Shown in pieces: positions 33,617 to 42,169 of a DNA stretch of 64,000 bases. A program made the position numbers and the translations under genes. The DNA lies in assembly GCA_020637435.1 (NCBI GenBank), contig JACJVW010000001.1, forward strand, positions 310,001 to 374,000. The letters run 5' to 3'. Source of the DNA: Candidatus Woesearchaeota archaeon. GTDB taxonomy: Archaea; Nanobdellota; Nanobdellia; Woesearchaeales; JACJVW01. Position 1 is the stretch's first letter. The number at the start of each line of letters is the position of its first letter. The notes beneath the pieces are model-generated. The model made no database searches, had not been told where the DNA came from, and saw only the letters and a program-made list of their open reading frames with translations.

Positions 33617-34475
33617 TTTTCATATACACAAGCATAATGACCAGAAAGAACAATGCTATACCGATGGGGATTATATATTTCAATTTAGCCTGCACATCCT
33701 CTTCCTCAGGCTGATCCATGTCCAGTATGACTTCATGCTCAGGAGAGCTTTGATGATAGTCATCCCCTTCCGGGATTATAATCTTAGGTCGTTGCGGCAG
33801 AGGCTCAGGATTCACAGGTATACGTACAGGATTCACAGACCTTGCCTCCTCTTTAAGATTCATGAAATCAAGGACTCCTTCATCGCAATCTGGATCGTGC
33901 TTTTTCACACAATCCTCATCGCAAAACCCATCTGCCTGCGCGATGCAATACCCGTCTACCGAACCAGAACCGCAATCCGAACAGCTCAGATAATTCTCAT
34001 AGCCTCTGCAACTGTTATCACTATTGCACAAAAGGGAATCCAAGTCAAGAGTGAAGATAACCTCTCCATCAGCGATCAAATCTAAACGACTATACTCCTC
34101 AGAGTAAGGTATCTTTGCAAGAAGCATCGTCTCGTTTCGCTCATGAGTAGAATAGATGATTCCCTCTTCATCTTTGTCATGGTCATAAATGGTATCATTG
34201 TACGGAAGCGACGATTCATTAGCAAGGATACGCTCATACGCAGTGTACCCTACACTGTACCAATGACTATAGCGCAACTTGCCCGATGCATCGTAGATCT
34301 TGATCTGATGCGTACCTAGGCCCACAATAGGATCTTCTATCCCATATCGTACAATCATATCGGTTACATCAACACCTCCTGCTTTATGGACCATCAGACT
34401 AAGATCGATTATCTGATCAGTCGTCAGCGCAAAGCTGCTTGGAACCAAGAGTAGCAGTATGATTAGCCATTTCAT
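33600..34475 (-). CDS. secreted Cys-rich protein with a C-terminal membrane anchor
   Basis: 291 residues: signal peptide (1-16, 'MKWLIILLLLVPSSFA'), beta-rich domain to about 150, then a Cys-rich module (about 152-200) with segments 'CNSDNSCRGYENYLSCSDCG' and 'CIAQADGFCDEDCVKKHDPD'. This arrangement of closely spaced cysteines with acidic residues recalls small disulfide/calcium modules of archaeal surface proteins. An acidic linker leads to a C-terminal helix ('YIIPIGIALFFLVIMLVYM') and a short basic tail, giving a type I topology. It starts right after the metzincin gene stop. Confidence 0.65.
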   Translation of the reverse strand: MKWLIILLLLVPSSFALTTDQIIDLSLMVHKAGGVDVTDMIVRYGIEDPIVGLGTHQIKIYDASGKLRYSHWYSVGYTAYERILANESSLPYNDTIYDHDKDEEGIIYSTHERNETMLLAKIPYSEEYSRLDLIADGEVIFTLDLDSLLCNSDNSCRGYENYLSCSDCGSGSVDGYCIAQADGFCDEDCVKKHDPDCDEGVLDFMNLKEEARSVNPVRIPVNPEPLPQRPKIIIPEGDDYHQSSPEHEVILDMDQPEEEDVQAKLKYIIPIGIALFFLVIMLVYMKNGSDR

Positions 34476-36185
34476 CTAGATGCAACCTCGCAAAGCATGT
34501 ATAAGATAAGGATGTTGTCGCAGATGAGCATATGCATCAGTACAGTAATGATCCTTGATATTTCCATAGTCCATGATACAATTTTGGAAAGCAGCATCAC
34601 TATTAGGGCATAGATCTGGTCTTGCAAGATTTATGGTATGACATAGACCAAAATCATGACCTAACTCATGTGATGAACCACTACCGTCTGCATTGCCAAC
34701 AACAGTATGTATGGCTCCCCCTTGTTGACTGCCAAGATGCGGAGGCACACCCAGATTACTGATACCTGCACAACCTATTATTCCGTAATAAGAGATCTGA
34801 CCATCATAGATACCTTCGGCTTTGTCAAATTCAGGATATTCATCCTTAGCACAATTGATGACTGCCATGTGACAAGCCGCGTCACAAGGGAATCCCCCAA
34901 AAAGTTCGCTGCAGGGATTTACGGCAGCCGCGCAATCTTCACTTAATTCAAGGATCTGGATATGCTCTTCTTTAGGTACACACTCTCGCAATGGACTCGT
35001 ATCCAGGAAATGGTTGCCGAATGTCTGCGCATGGGTACTGTACCTTGTCCGATCAGAGGGGAAATTATAGCTGATAGGTACGACCACAAGCTTAAATGGA
35101 TCAATTGGACGTTCAGTGATTTTCAATGTGCGGACATCAGGAACAATAAGTTGATTACCAAGCTCGTTGAACGCGACCAAAGAGACATTATAGCTCTGAT
35201 TTACGTCCGGCAGCACCATCGCATCAAAAGAAGCACGATAATCATACCAGGTGATGTAATCATCCAAAGGTCCTTTGTTTACCCGTGACATATTGATACG
35301 GGGGACGATGACACTCTGACCATCGTCGAGTACAAGATAAACATCCGTGATATTAACATAATCACGAAGCTTTGCCTCAAAATAATAGATGTCCTCGATA
35401 GTTCCTTCTTCCGGTTCCATAAGAAAAGACATCAATACGGGTGCTGTGTCCGAAGGGATGATGAAGATACCCTTCAAAAGCCTGTCAAAAACATTTGGTT
35501 GATAATAAGCGCGTGCCTCAACTATATGTTCGCCAGGCATCAAGCTTGATGAGGGTATGACCAAAGGACCGATGGTAATCTTATCCAGACCGCTCACAGC
35601 TTGCAAGAGAGTGTAGACAATTTCCCCTGTTGCATTGTACACAAATAGCTCCAAGGTGCTTGGCTCTTCCTTCTGGAACGCGTCGATCTCAAGTGAGACA
35701 TCGTTGCCTTCTAAAGCGACTCGCGGCATACGAAGTTTTGTGACAAGAGGAACTAGCTCTTTATCCTCATAATATTTTAGTAGTGCCGGACAGACGATAT
35801 CCTGTTCAGGATTGTAGAATGATATCGGATAGATATCTACCCTGCCGCTTCCGGAATACGGCAGAGCCGTCACCTTATAGTCTTCGCATTCCCCGTAGTC
35901 AAGAACATCTATAGCGATGCCCTCATTCTCAGAGAATCTGATACAGTTCTCATCAGCTAAATATCGATCCTCATGGAATACCAGGCCATAGCAAGACATG
36001 AATTGCTGGACAAAACTGGTTTTATCAAGTTGCTCTTGTATAAGCGCGTTCTGAGACGTCTTGACGAACGCCACTTGATTGATGACGACCACCATCCCTA
36101 CGATGACAAGAGTGATACTCATAAGGAACAATAGCGTTGTCATGAGTTTCGCGTCTCCTTTATCGCTTCTCAATGGAAAACTCAC
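34476..36185 (-). CDS. membrane-tethered metzincin-type zinc metalloprotease
   Basis: 569 residues. The N-terminus 'MSFPLRSDKGDAKLMTTLLF' followed by a hydrophobic helix resembles a class III (pilin-like) leader with a possible cut after KG. The middle (about 150-360) is beta-rich and Ig-like. The catalytic domain lies in the last 200 residues: the zinc motif HExxHxxGxxH is 'SHELGHDFGLCHTIN' (H506, E507, H510, G513, H516) and the Met-turn is 'NCIMDYGN' (M538). Many cysteines near it ('CVPKEEH', 'ELFGGFPCDAACHM', 'INCAKDEY') suggest disulfides. The catalytic set is complete, so an active surface protease is expected. Its substrate is unknown. Confidence 0.82.
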   Translation of the reverse strand: MSFPLRSDKGDAKLMTTLLFLMSITLVIVGMVVVINQVAFVKTSQNALIQEQLDKTSFVQQFMSCYGLVFHEDRYLADENCIRFSENEGIAIDVLDYGECEDYKVTALPYSGSGRVDIYPISFYNPEQDIVCPALLKYYEDKELVPLVTKLRMPRVALEGNDVSLEIDAFQKEEPSTLELFVYNATGEIVYTLLQAVSGLDKITIGPLVIPSSSLMPGEHIVEARAYYQPNVFDRLLKGIFIIPSDTAPVLMSFLMEPEEGTIEDIYYFEAKLRDYVNITDVYLVLDDGQSVIVPRINMSRVNKGPLDDYITWYDYRASFDAMVLPDVNQSYNVSLVAFNELGNQLIVPDVRTLKITERPIDPFKLVVVPISYNFPSDRTRYSTHAQTFGNHFLDTSPLRECVPKEEHIQILELSEDCAAAVNPCSELFGGFPCDAACHMAVINCAKDEYPEFDKAEGIYDGQISYYGIIGCAGISNLGVPPHLGSQQGGAIHTVVGNADGSGSSHELGHDFGLCHTINLARPDLCPNSDAAFQNCIMDYGNIKDHYCTDAYAHLRQHPYLIHALRGCI

Positions 36186-36546
36186 CTCCTATCCGGGTGA
36201 TGGTGAACGCTGAACCGATATAGCTAACTTCTTCGCCTTCACATGTAAGCATTTTGCATCTTCTGATGCCTGATGCAGAGATAAGGCAGATATCGTCCTT
36301 CGTCATCGTAAGATTAACCACATCAGACTGCAATGATGCCTCGTAGGTATAGGCATCCGCCGTGCACGCATGCGCCATCGCACGTGAGATTACGCCAACA
36401 TCCTGTTCAAGCTTATCTGTTTCTGACAATCTTATGGCGGGATTCGAAGTGATGAACCAATAGAAGAAATACATACCTACTATTATCAAAATTATATAGA
36501 CGACCATATTCGTCAAAACATTACCCTTGGCAGTCGATAGTAACAT
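36160..36546 (-). CDS. pilin-like protein with a possible KG-type leader
   Basis: I start it at the ATG giving 'MLLSTAKGNVLTNMVVYIIL' (128 residues), because the leader AKG followed by a hydrophobic helix ('MVVYIILIIVGMYFFYWF') fits a class III prepilin signal. The upstream extension of the frame lies within the coding region of the preceding gene. The mature part has four cysteines ('HACTAD', 'DICLIS', 'RRCKML', 'TCEGE') and a beta-strand pattern. It overlaps its neighbours by 26 bp on both sides, so it is coupled to the operon. Confidence 0.6.
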   Translation of the reverse strand: MLLSTAKGNVLTNMVVYIILIIVGMYFFYWFITSNPAIRLSETDKLEQDVGVISRAMAHACTADAYTYEASLQSDVVNLTMTKDDICLISASGIRRCKMLTCEGEEVSYIGSAFTITRIGGEFSIEKR

Positions 36547-36919
36547 AGTCCGGTTCTCGTTCAAAATAACATGAATACTCGATGCTTGTTCCGATATGCT
36601 GAGCGAAATCTCCACTCAGGTTAAGAAGGAACGGTTGCACCTGGCATGGGCAAAGTACGCACTTCTTTTCTTCATCATAATCGATACATATCCGGTCTTC
36701 CTTCGTATACACTAGACTGTCTGAAAGGAAGGTCACCGTCGTCGGCAGTCTGGTTCCGCTATGCGAATTGCATGAAAAGACACACTGTTGCTCCAACGAG
36801 ACCAGAGCCTGATCTATGATACCACTGTTGTCATGGTAGTCGAATAAAGTATACAACGCTCCAAGCGTGATCATGACCGTCAGCACAGAGAAAAAAAACC
36901 AGATAATCTGCTCATCCAT
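36521..36919 (-). CDS. first gene of the pilus locus, pilin-like Cys-rich protein
   Basis: 132 residues from 'MDEQIIWFFFSVLTVMITLG'; the preceding 17 codons lie on the promoter side of the TATA box (ATATTTAAAC near 36945). A single N-terminal helix with almost no leader is followed by a mature part with six or more cysteines ('QQCVFSCNSH', 'DRICIDYDEEKKCVLCPCQV', 'YSCYFERE', 'IDCQG'). The first gene of a long minus-strand operon, it probably encodes a minor pilin or a disulfide-stabilised assembly protein. No known family recognised. Confidence 0.58.
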   Translation of the reverse strand: MDEQIIWFFFSVLTVMITLGALYTLFDYHDNSGIIDQALVSLEQQCVFSCNSHSGTRLPTTVTFLSDSLVYTKEDRICIDYDEEKKCVLCPCQVQPFLLNLSGDFAQHIGTSIEYSCYFEREPDYVTIDCQG

Positions 36920-36942
36920 AGGTTCTAGCACGGGTAAAGATT

Positions 36943-36955
36943 GTTTAAATATGTT
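36943..36955 (-). promoter_or_regulatory. promoter of the minus-strand pilus operon
   Basis: The minus strand reads ATATTTAAACAATC, an archaeal TATA element about 27-30 bp upstream of the start at 36919. From here genes to 22524 follow with overlaps or very short gaps, except for an internal promoter before the zinc-ribbon gene. Confidence 0.55.
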
Positions 36956-37023
36956 TCTAAGACAAAACACTTCAAAATATCACTGAAGGGTAGTCAATAA
37001 AAAGAGGAAAAATAAGAAAAGAT

Positions 37024-38619
37024 TCAATCCTTGGATGTTTTTGTCTTGACGACCAGCAGTATGCCTATTGCAACCGCCGCAATCAATGCGAGCATGAGGA
37101 AAGGCGACACCCCTTTGACCGGAGCTGGTTCCCTCTCATCCATCACCGAAGCTTCGCGGGTCACGAAAACCGCCTTATCAGCGACCATCTTATGCTCAGG
37201 GTCACGCACACGTAGAGTATACGAACCATCTTTCTCTGGTGCAACCAGAGTGCCAGGATATTCCCCTCCTGTAAGCTCTATGGGTTCATAGTGATGGACT
37301 GAACCGTCCCCTCCAAGCAGATAAAGTATGAGCGAACCCTCAAGCGGTTCATCACCTGCGGTGTAATCTATCGTATACTTCACGATGTCACCGGGTTGCA
37401 TCTGTGAACCTTCCACGTCCAAAGAAAGCGATCGCTCGACACCTTCAAAAGCGGACAGGTCATAGACCACTTCCCGTTCATCAAGCACCTTGCCATCAGA
37501 CCTGGTCAATGTGACAGTCAATACAGCATATGATATATCCTCGGTTGGGCTGAAAGAAGATGAGATGCCTGTAGGAGCAGAGGTGAAAGTAACGTCAGAT
37601 GCATCTTCCATAAGCACTCTGCCATTTTCGTCTTCTAGCTTCACCGCAATCTTGCCACCAAAACTGCTGGAGTAATCCGTGCTCGCACTATATGTGGCAA
37701 ATACTTTCTGAGATTCTCCCCTCTTCAAAGGAAAACCGGTAAGTCCCTGATAATAGATACGTGCCTCATTGCCCCGGATGGAGAATCTCATCTTGAGAAC
37801 AACCTTTTCATCACCTGTATCTGCCTGGACCTTCACCTGATATACTCCAGGTTCAAGTCCGTTGATAGGAAGGGTAAATGTTCCTTTACCTTCTGAGGTA
37901 AGTGAGAGTGACTCTATCTTAGTATGATAAAACAGATATTGGTCTGCGCTGGAATCATCCCATCTGTACACCGCACCGATTACCTCGACCTGTTTGGCTG
38001 CGCCCTGGTTGATGATAGGCACTGAGATGACTACATCGTTGACATCATCGAAGATAGGAATCTTGCCAAGGAATATGTAAGGCGCACCATTCAGCAACAC
38101 ACCTTCTTTATCTATAAACACATACGAAGAGGCAGTGCCTTCCACCGAGAACTCAGCTTGAATAGCAGGTGCTCCGGGAGGACCGTAAGCTAGGATACTG
38201 AGTCCAGCAAGATTGAAGTAGTCATCTGATTGCACATATGCTTTGATCGTATATCTGCCGACAGGAGCTGTGCTTGGAAGCTCATAGAAATACTCAGCGC
38301 TTCTCACTGCTCCGTCTGCAAGATACAGACCTTCTTCAGTGAAAAACTCATCAATGATCTGCTCTCCAAGAGTAGGGTGGTTATAGAATACCTGCAGCCG
38401 CACTTTTGCTTCGGCTAATGGATGTCCCATCCTGTTCTCCAGATCATAGTTGATGATGATCGTCTCACCCTGGCTATAGATAGCTTTGTCAGGAGCGAAG
38501 GTGAGGAAATAAGGACCTACACCGAACCGGTAATAAGTGAAAGCGTCTTCAGACAGCATAGCTGCAGATACCATACTGCTCATAAGCAGAAAGGTCAGTA
38601 ATACAATAATTCTTTTCAT
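37024..38619 (-). CDS. secreted multi-Ig-domain protein with C-terminal anchor
   Basis: 531 residues if started at the ATG best spaced from 'aggtg'; three in-frame GTG/ATG codons just upstream are alternatives. A signal peptide ('MKRIIVLLTFLLMSSMVSAA') is followed by tandem beta-sandwich repeats, e.g. 'KAIYSQGETIIINYDLENRM' and 'SAPTGISSSFSPTEDISYAV', resembling macroglobulin MG2/Big-like extracellular domains. The C-terminus has a transmembrane helix ('SPFLMLALIAAVAIGILLVV') and a basic tail. It overlaps the preceding secreted protein gene at the stop. Likely a surface stalk or scaffold for the neighbouring filament. Confidence 0.7.
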   Translation of the reverse strand: MKRIIVLLTFLLMSSMVSAAMLSEDAFTYYRFGVGPYFLTFAPDKAIYSQGETIIINYDLENRMGHPLAEAKVRLQVFYNHPTLGEQIIDEFFTEEGLYLADGAVRSAEYFYELPSTAPVGRYTIKAYVQSDDYFNLAGLSILAYGPPGAPAIQAEFSVEGTASSYVFIDKEGVLLNGAPYIFLGKIPIFDDVNDVVISVPIINQGAAKQVEVIGAVYRWDDSSADQYLFYHTKIESLSLTSEGKGTFTLPINGLEPGVYQVKVQADTGDEKVVLKMRFSIRGNEARIYYQGLTGFPLKRGESQKVFATYSASTDYSSSFGGKIAVKLEDENGRVLMEDASDVTFTSAPTGISSSFSPTEDISYAVLTVTLTRSDGKVLDEREVVYDLSAFEGVERSLSLDVEGSQMQPGDIVKYTIDYTAGDEPLEGSLILYLLGGDGSVHHYEPIELTGGEYPGTLVAPEKDGSYTLRVRDPEHKMVADKAVFVTREASVMDEREPAPVKGVSPFLMLALIAAVAIGILLVVKTKTSKD

Positions 38620-38624
38620 CATCA

Positions 38625-39746
38625 TCACCTGGTTAATTCAGTCAGATCGAGAAGATTCTCTTTAGGCTGTTGTCCTTTTGCGAGCACCACTTCGTAGGTG
38701 TCAGGGTTAGTAACGATAGGAGGAGGCGTAAGAATTGCACCCGGTGCCAGTTCCACACTGAATCCGTTAGAATGAGCCACAGTATTCTGGCAGCCAAGCT
38801 CCTCTGCACGATATGCCAACTGAACTTGCTTATTTCCATTTCCGGCTATAAGCATGATGATCTCATCACTCTGACCAGCACCGACTTCTTTTGGCATATA
38901 CATCACTTCAGCACCGGGTAGAACAGCAGAATCAAGCTTTGCGCCTATATCTCCGGTATTCTGGACTTTCATGCGAAGTACACCAAGATACTCATTATAG
39001 CTGGTCTCCTGCACCTCAAGCCTCGGTCCCTCCGTAGACAAGACGCCTTTGAATGCCAATTCAGCCTCATAGTCTGCCGCAGGTGAAGCTGTCTGAGCCA
39101 CATCGGTGCGAAGATCCCAGACAACATTTGCATCAGAACGGAAAAGTGCGCATTTCACATCACATGCTTTCGTATAGACAGCGTCACCTTGCGCAGTGAA
39201 ATCTGAAAGAGGAATATTATTGTTCGAGCAGCTATCCTCACAGAATACCTGGCCACGGAAATTACAGAAACCCTCGGCAACGTTCTCACAGTGTTCGGGA
39301 AGGCCTGTTTGATTGCACTCAGCACTCTCCTGAAGCCGCAACCAGGAGCAAAGGGTGCCCTCATAACCTTCCAGATAGAGATTACCGCTAAGGAAATCTC
39401 GCTTCGCCTGCATAAGATTGTCCACAAATGTTATGGGAGGAGAATCAGTAGGCCCCCCTTTATCAAACCATTCACCTGATATCTCTTTATTCAGAACCTG
39501 AAGCTCGCTGCCAACACATACCTGACCCTGATAATTGACTAGATAATTATTGGTATAAAGCACAGGATTGTAAAATATGTTTAGACCAAGATGTTTAGTC
39601 CTGTCATCATAATTGGTTGCACTGATAGGTGCTGGTGGTGGATTGACAGGGTCATCCCCTGGACCTGGCTGCGCATGGATTTGTGCGCCGAAGGAAGCAG
39701 CACTACACAGCACCAACGCTAACAATAAAGTGATTGCATATTTCAT
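38625..39746 (-). CDS. secreted Cys-rich protein
   Basis: 373 residues from the ATG after 'gaggtatctact'. The frame extends 85 codons further upstream, but that part crosses the promoter region and is rejected. A signal peptide ('MKYAITLLLALVLCSAASFG') precedes a domain with many cysteines around 105-175 ('GTLCSWLRLQESAECNQTGL', 'HCENVAEGFCNFRGQVFCED'). Beta-strand-rich regions follow ('AKLDSAVLPGAEVMYMPKEV'). There is no C-terminal membrane helix, so it is probably released or bound to partners. It is the first gene of a two-gene minus operon, divergent from the prepilin-like trio. Confidence 0.65.
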   Translation of the reverse strand: MKYAITLLLALVLCSAASFGAQIHAQPGPGDDPVNPPPAPISATNYDDRTKHLGLNIFYNPVLYTNNYLVNYQGQVCVGSELQVLNKEISGEWFDKGGPTDSPPITFVDNLMQAKRDFLSGNLYLEGYEGTLCSWLRLQESAECNQTGLPEHCENVAEGFCNFRGQVFCEDSCSNNNIPLSDFTAQGDAVYTKACDVKCALFRSDANVVWDLRTDVAQTASPAADYEAELAFKGVLSTEGPRLEVQETSYNEYLGVLRMKVQNTGDIGAKLDSAVLPGAEVMYMPKEVGAGQSDEIIMLIAGNGNKQVQLAYRAEELGCQNTVAHSNGFSVELAPGAILTPPPIVTNPDTYEVVLAKGQQPKENLLDLTELTR

Positions 39747-39863
39747 AGTAGATACCTCACAATAGAATACTGACCTCTTTTTACATAATACATACATGCA
39801 CCGGGGAAAAACCCATATAAAAACCTTACCTTGCAAAAAAAGAGCCTTGGAACGCAAAACAAA

Positions 39864-39874
39864 ATATTTATATA
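39864..39874 (+). promoter_or_regulatory. TATA box of the prepilin-like operon
   Basis: 'aaatatttatatacgg' is an archaeal TATA element about 45 bp before the ATG at 39916, whose ribosome-binding site is 'aaaggaggtttactc', one of the strongest in the window. This suggests high expression of the first prepilin-like gene. Confidence 0.6.
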
Positions 39875-39915
39875 CGGCTAAACTTAGAAATGACAGTATA
39901 AAAGGAGGTTTACTC

Positions 39916-40260
39916 ATGCTATTCAATAAAAAAGGTTCAGAGAAACCCATCGAAATATTCGTTGGTCTGTTCGTTGTGGTAACCGTTTCCCTCATTCTCA
40001 TCGCGCTCTTCAGAGATCAAGTGAACAGAGAGACTGAAAGTTATGTGGAGATCCACGAAGAACAGAAATCCCAACTCGAATTCCGGCAGGCACAGTCAGC
40101 TTGCCTTGAGCTTTGCCGTGCTGCAGAGAACGCAAACTGCAATTCAAAGATAGTCGCGTCATTCTGCGCTTACAAGTCAGGTTTTGATGTGGACGGAACA
40201 CCAAATCCAGCAAAGACATGTAACGACCTTGTAGCATGCGATGAATGTCCTTGCCCATAA
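39916..40260 (+). CDS. prepilin-like Cys-rich protein 1
   Basis: 114 residues. The N-terminus 'MLFNKKGSEKPIEIFVGLFV' matches those of the next two genes: a basic leader ending KKG, a polar stretch (S/T)(E/D)KPIEI, then a hydrophobic helix. This fits a class III prepilin signal cut after G7. The mature part has a shared cysteine frame ('ACLELCRAAENANC', then further C at 'SFCAYK', 'KTCNDL', 'VACDECPCP') and a 'GFDVDGTPNP' loop. It is probably a structural subunit of the filament assembled by the ATPase and platform encoded at 22.5-26 kb. The strong ribosome-binding site supports a major pilin. Family unknown. Confidence 0.72.
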   Translation: MLFNKKGSEKPIEIFVGLFVVVTVSLILIALFRDQVNRETESYVEIHEEQKSQLEFRQAQSACLELCRAAENANCNSKIVASFCAYKSGFDVDGTPNPAKTCNDLVACDECPCP

Positions 40261-40263
40261 AAA

Positions 40264-40680
40264 ATGAGATTCAAAAAAGGTTCAGATAAGCCGATTGAGA
40301 TTTTTGTCGGCATGTTCATAATTATTGCAGTAGCAATGATAATGCTCGCAGTCTTTCGTGAGCAGGTGAGTGAACAGCAAGGTGAACTGGCTGATCAACA
40401 AAGAGAATCAAACCTCCAACTACAGCTAAGAAACGCAGGCATCACTTGCAATGAACTCTGCACTAATGCAAAAACACAGAAATGCAGCACACCTGCAGTC
40501 AATATGTATTGTGTGCGACAGCAAAAGATAGATTTTAACGGAGACGGCGATTACTCCGATTCCGATACCAGCGCGGCCATCATAGGTGTCGCTGCTGTAC
40601 CAGAAGACCAGGTCAGGTGCTACCATCTGACCGAATGCACATGCGATGTTCCATTGGACCAGGTCAAGTGCAATCCATAA
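40264..40680 (+). CDS. prepilin-like Cys-rich protein 2
   Basis: 138 residues, starting 3 bp after the first paralogue. Leader 'MRFKKGSDKPIEIFVGMFII', with the same KG(S)(D)KPIEIFV motif, then a hydrophobic helix. The mature domain repeats the cysteine frame ('TCNELCTNAKTQKC', 'MYCVRQ', 'VRCYHLTECTCDV'). It contains 'DFNGDGDYSDSDTSA', a good EF-hand/dockerin-type calcium loop at the position where paralogue 3 also has one. No obvious ribosome-binding site is visible, so translation may be coupled to paralogue 1. Confidence 0.72.
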   Translation: MRFKKGSDKPIEIFVGMFIIIAVAMIMLAVFREQVSEQQGELADQQRESNLQLQLRNAGITCNELCTNAKTQKCSTPAVNMYCVRQQKIDFNGDGDYSDSDTSAAIIGVAAVPEDQVRCYHLTECTCDVPLDQVKCNP

Positions 40681-40697
40681 GAAAAGAGGTGTAATAG

Positions 40698-41264
40698 ATG
40701 ATTTTTAACAGATCTAGAAAAGGTACGGAAAAACCGATTGAGATTTTCGTGGCTCTCTTCATCATCCTGGCGGTCTCCGTCATCATGTTGAAGATGTTCC
40801 AGAACCAGATTTCGAGCAAACAGGAACAGATTAACGAAGAACAGCAACAGATAGAGATTGAGCAGAAGAAGACCGAAGCAGAGATTGAGTGCGCAGAACT
40901 TTGCAGCACTGCGAAATCTCAAGGTTGCACCGATAAGGCACGTGCAAATTACTGTCTTAAGATACTACAGGTCGACCTCAACGGCGATTCTGTCATGGGT
41001 AATTATGAAGAAGGTAATGTCAACAGATGCGAAGCACAGCAATATTGTCAGCATTTCCAGGACTGCAGATGCGGTGTTGAGCTCAACTTCGAGAATTGCG
41101 TTGAGATTATCTGCAACAATAAGGTTAAATTCCAGGGCGACTCTGTCAAGAGCGATGCAAACCCTATTTTCCAGCTGACTAGCGGAAAGGATGCTTGCGA
41201 CAGCTCAGACAACTACTGGTCCCTCCCTTCGAAGAACACCTGTCAGGCATTCTTCGCACCATAA
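40698..41264 (+). CDS. prepilin-like Cys-rich protein 3
   Basis: 188 residues after 'agaggtg'. The leader is 'MIFNRSRKGTEKPIEIFVAL', followed by the hydrophobic helix and a long Gln/Glu-rich helical neck ('QISSKQEQINEEQQQIEIEQ'). The shared cysteine frame follows ('ECAELCSTAKSQGC', 'NYCLKI', 'NRCEAQQYC') with a 'DLNGDSVMGNYEE' calcium-like loop. An additional C-terminal 60 residues hold further cysteines. Longer than its two paralogues, it might be a minor or terminal subunit. A one-base gap links it to the coiled-coil gene. Confidence 0.72.
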   Translation: MIFNRSRKGTEKPIEIFVALFIILAVSVIMLKMFQNQISSKQEQINEEQQQIEIEQKKTEAEIECAELCSTAKSQGCTDKARANYCLKILQVDLNGDSVMGNYEEGNVNRCEAQQYCQHFQDCRCGVELNFENCVEIICNNKVKFQGDSVKSDANPIFQLTSGKDACDSSDNYWSLPSKNTCQAFFAP

Positions 41265-41265
41265 G

Positions 41266-42135
41266 ATGGCTCTACTGGGAGGTAAAGAGGATAACAAGGG
41301 TGTCGATGACACTCTGAAGATTCTCTCCACGAGCATTGAAGTCCTTAACCAGAAACTGGCCTCATCCATGCCCGAATATGGCGGGGAAGGAGGGGCCACT
41401 TCTTTTCTGGAAGAGAAGTTCACGCGGCTAGAGAAGCAGATGGACGACCTGCAAAAGCAGGTAGACATCAGCAACAGTCATACTGAAGTACTGCAGCGTG
41501 ATCTAGCGCAGGGTTTTGCGAACTCGTTGAAATCGATAAACTCGATGCTCAATCAAAAATCCCAGTCCATCATTGGTCATGTTTCTGCGGAGAACCAGGA
41601 ACTCTTCAACTCGACCGCTGCAATCTCAAAAGAACTGCAGAGACAGAACGCCATGGTTGGCGCAGTCGTCAAGGATTTAAGTGTAGTTAAAGCAGGTCTC
41701 ACACAAAGCATCGAAGCGATGCAGTCGAACCTGATAAGTGCTGTCCAGACCATGAAAAGTTCTGGCGGAGCTGACAAAGAGATAGAGCAGGAGATCAAGA
41801 CTGACCTTGATAAGTTCTACAAAGAGATCAGCGAAGAGATCGAGAGCAAGGGCAAGCTAACACCAGGCATATCAAAAAAACTGGAGAAATTCAACGAACA
41901 GGTCATAGGAAAACTAGATGCACTTACCGTGTCCGTAGGGGCAGGTCCAAGTGCTCAGACCTTGGAAAGCATCGATGAGATAAGCCGCATCCAAACTAAT
42001 CTCAATGAAAAGCTTGATGAGATGAAGGATATCATGAAGATATTCGTTAATGTCCACAAGGAATGGCTGACCTACTTCAAAGATGCCGGAACAGCTCCCG
42101 ACCTGGAGAAACTGGAAGAAGAGATTGAAAAGTAA
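41266..42135 (+). CDS. cytoplasmic coiled-coil protein of the pilus locus
   Basis: 289 residues from the ATG one base after the preceding stop; an upstream reading from 41191 overlaps prepilin 3 and is rejected. No signal or membrane helix. The chain is dominated by heptad-like helices ('EEKFTRLEKQMDDLQKQVDI', 'AAISKELQRQNAMVGAVVKD', 'TNLNEKLDEMKDIMKIFVNV'), with a Gly/Glu-rich break near residue 35 ('PEYGGEGGATSF'). In the archaellum, soluble coiled-coil or ring proteins (FlaC/D/E) sit under the motor. The position within the pilin operon hints at a similar assembly-site role, but I see no sequence match. Confidence 0.65.
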   Translation: MALLGGKEDNKGVDDTLKILSTSIEVLNQKLASSMPEYGGEGGATSFLEEKFTRLEKQMDDLQKQVDISNSHTEVLQRDLAQGFANSLKSINSMLNQKSQSIIGHVSAENQELFNSTAAISKELQRQNAMVGAVVKDLSVVKAGLTQSIEAMQSNLISAVQTMKSSGGADKEIEQEIKTDLDKFYKEISEEIESKGKLTPGISKKLEKFNEQVIGKLDALTVSVGAGPSAQTLESIDEISRIQTNLNEKLDEMKDIMKIFVNVHKEWLTYFKDAGTAPDLEKLEEEIEK

Positions 42136-42169
42136 CCTTAATATACTCTTTCTTTGATTATTATTTCTT

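Noticed and set aside
39747..40001. N-terminal extension of the secreted Cys-rich protein at 38625
   Set aside because: It runs through the divergent promoter region into the prepilin gene, whereas the chosen ATG has a ribosome-binding site and starts a proper signal peptide.
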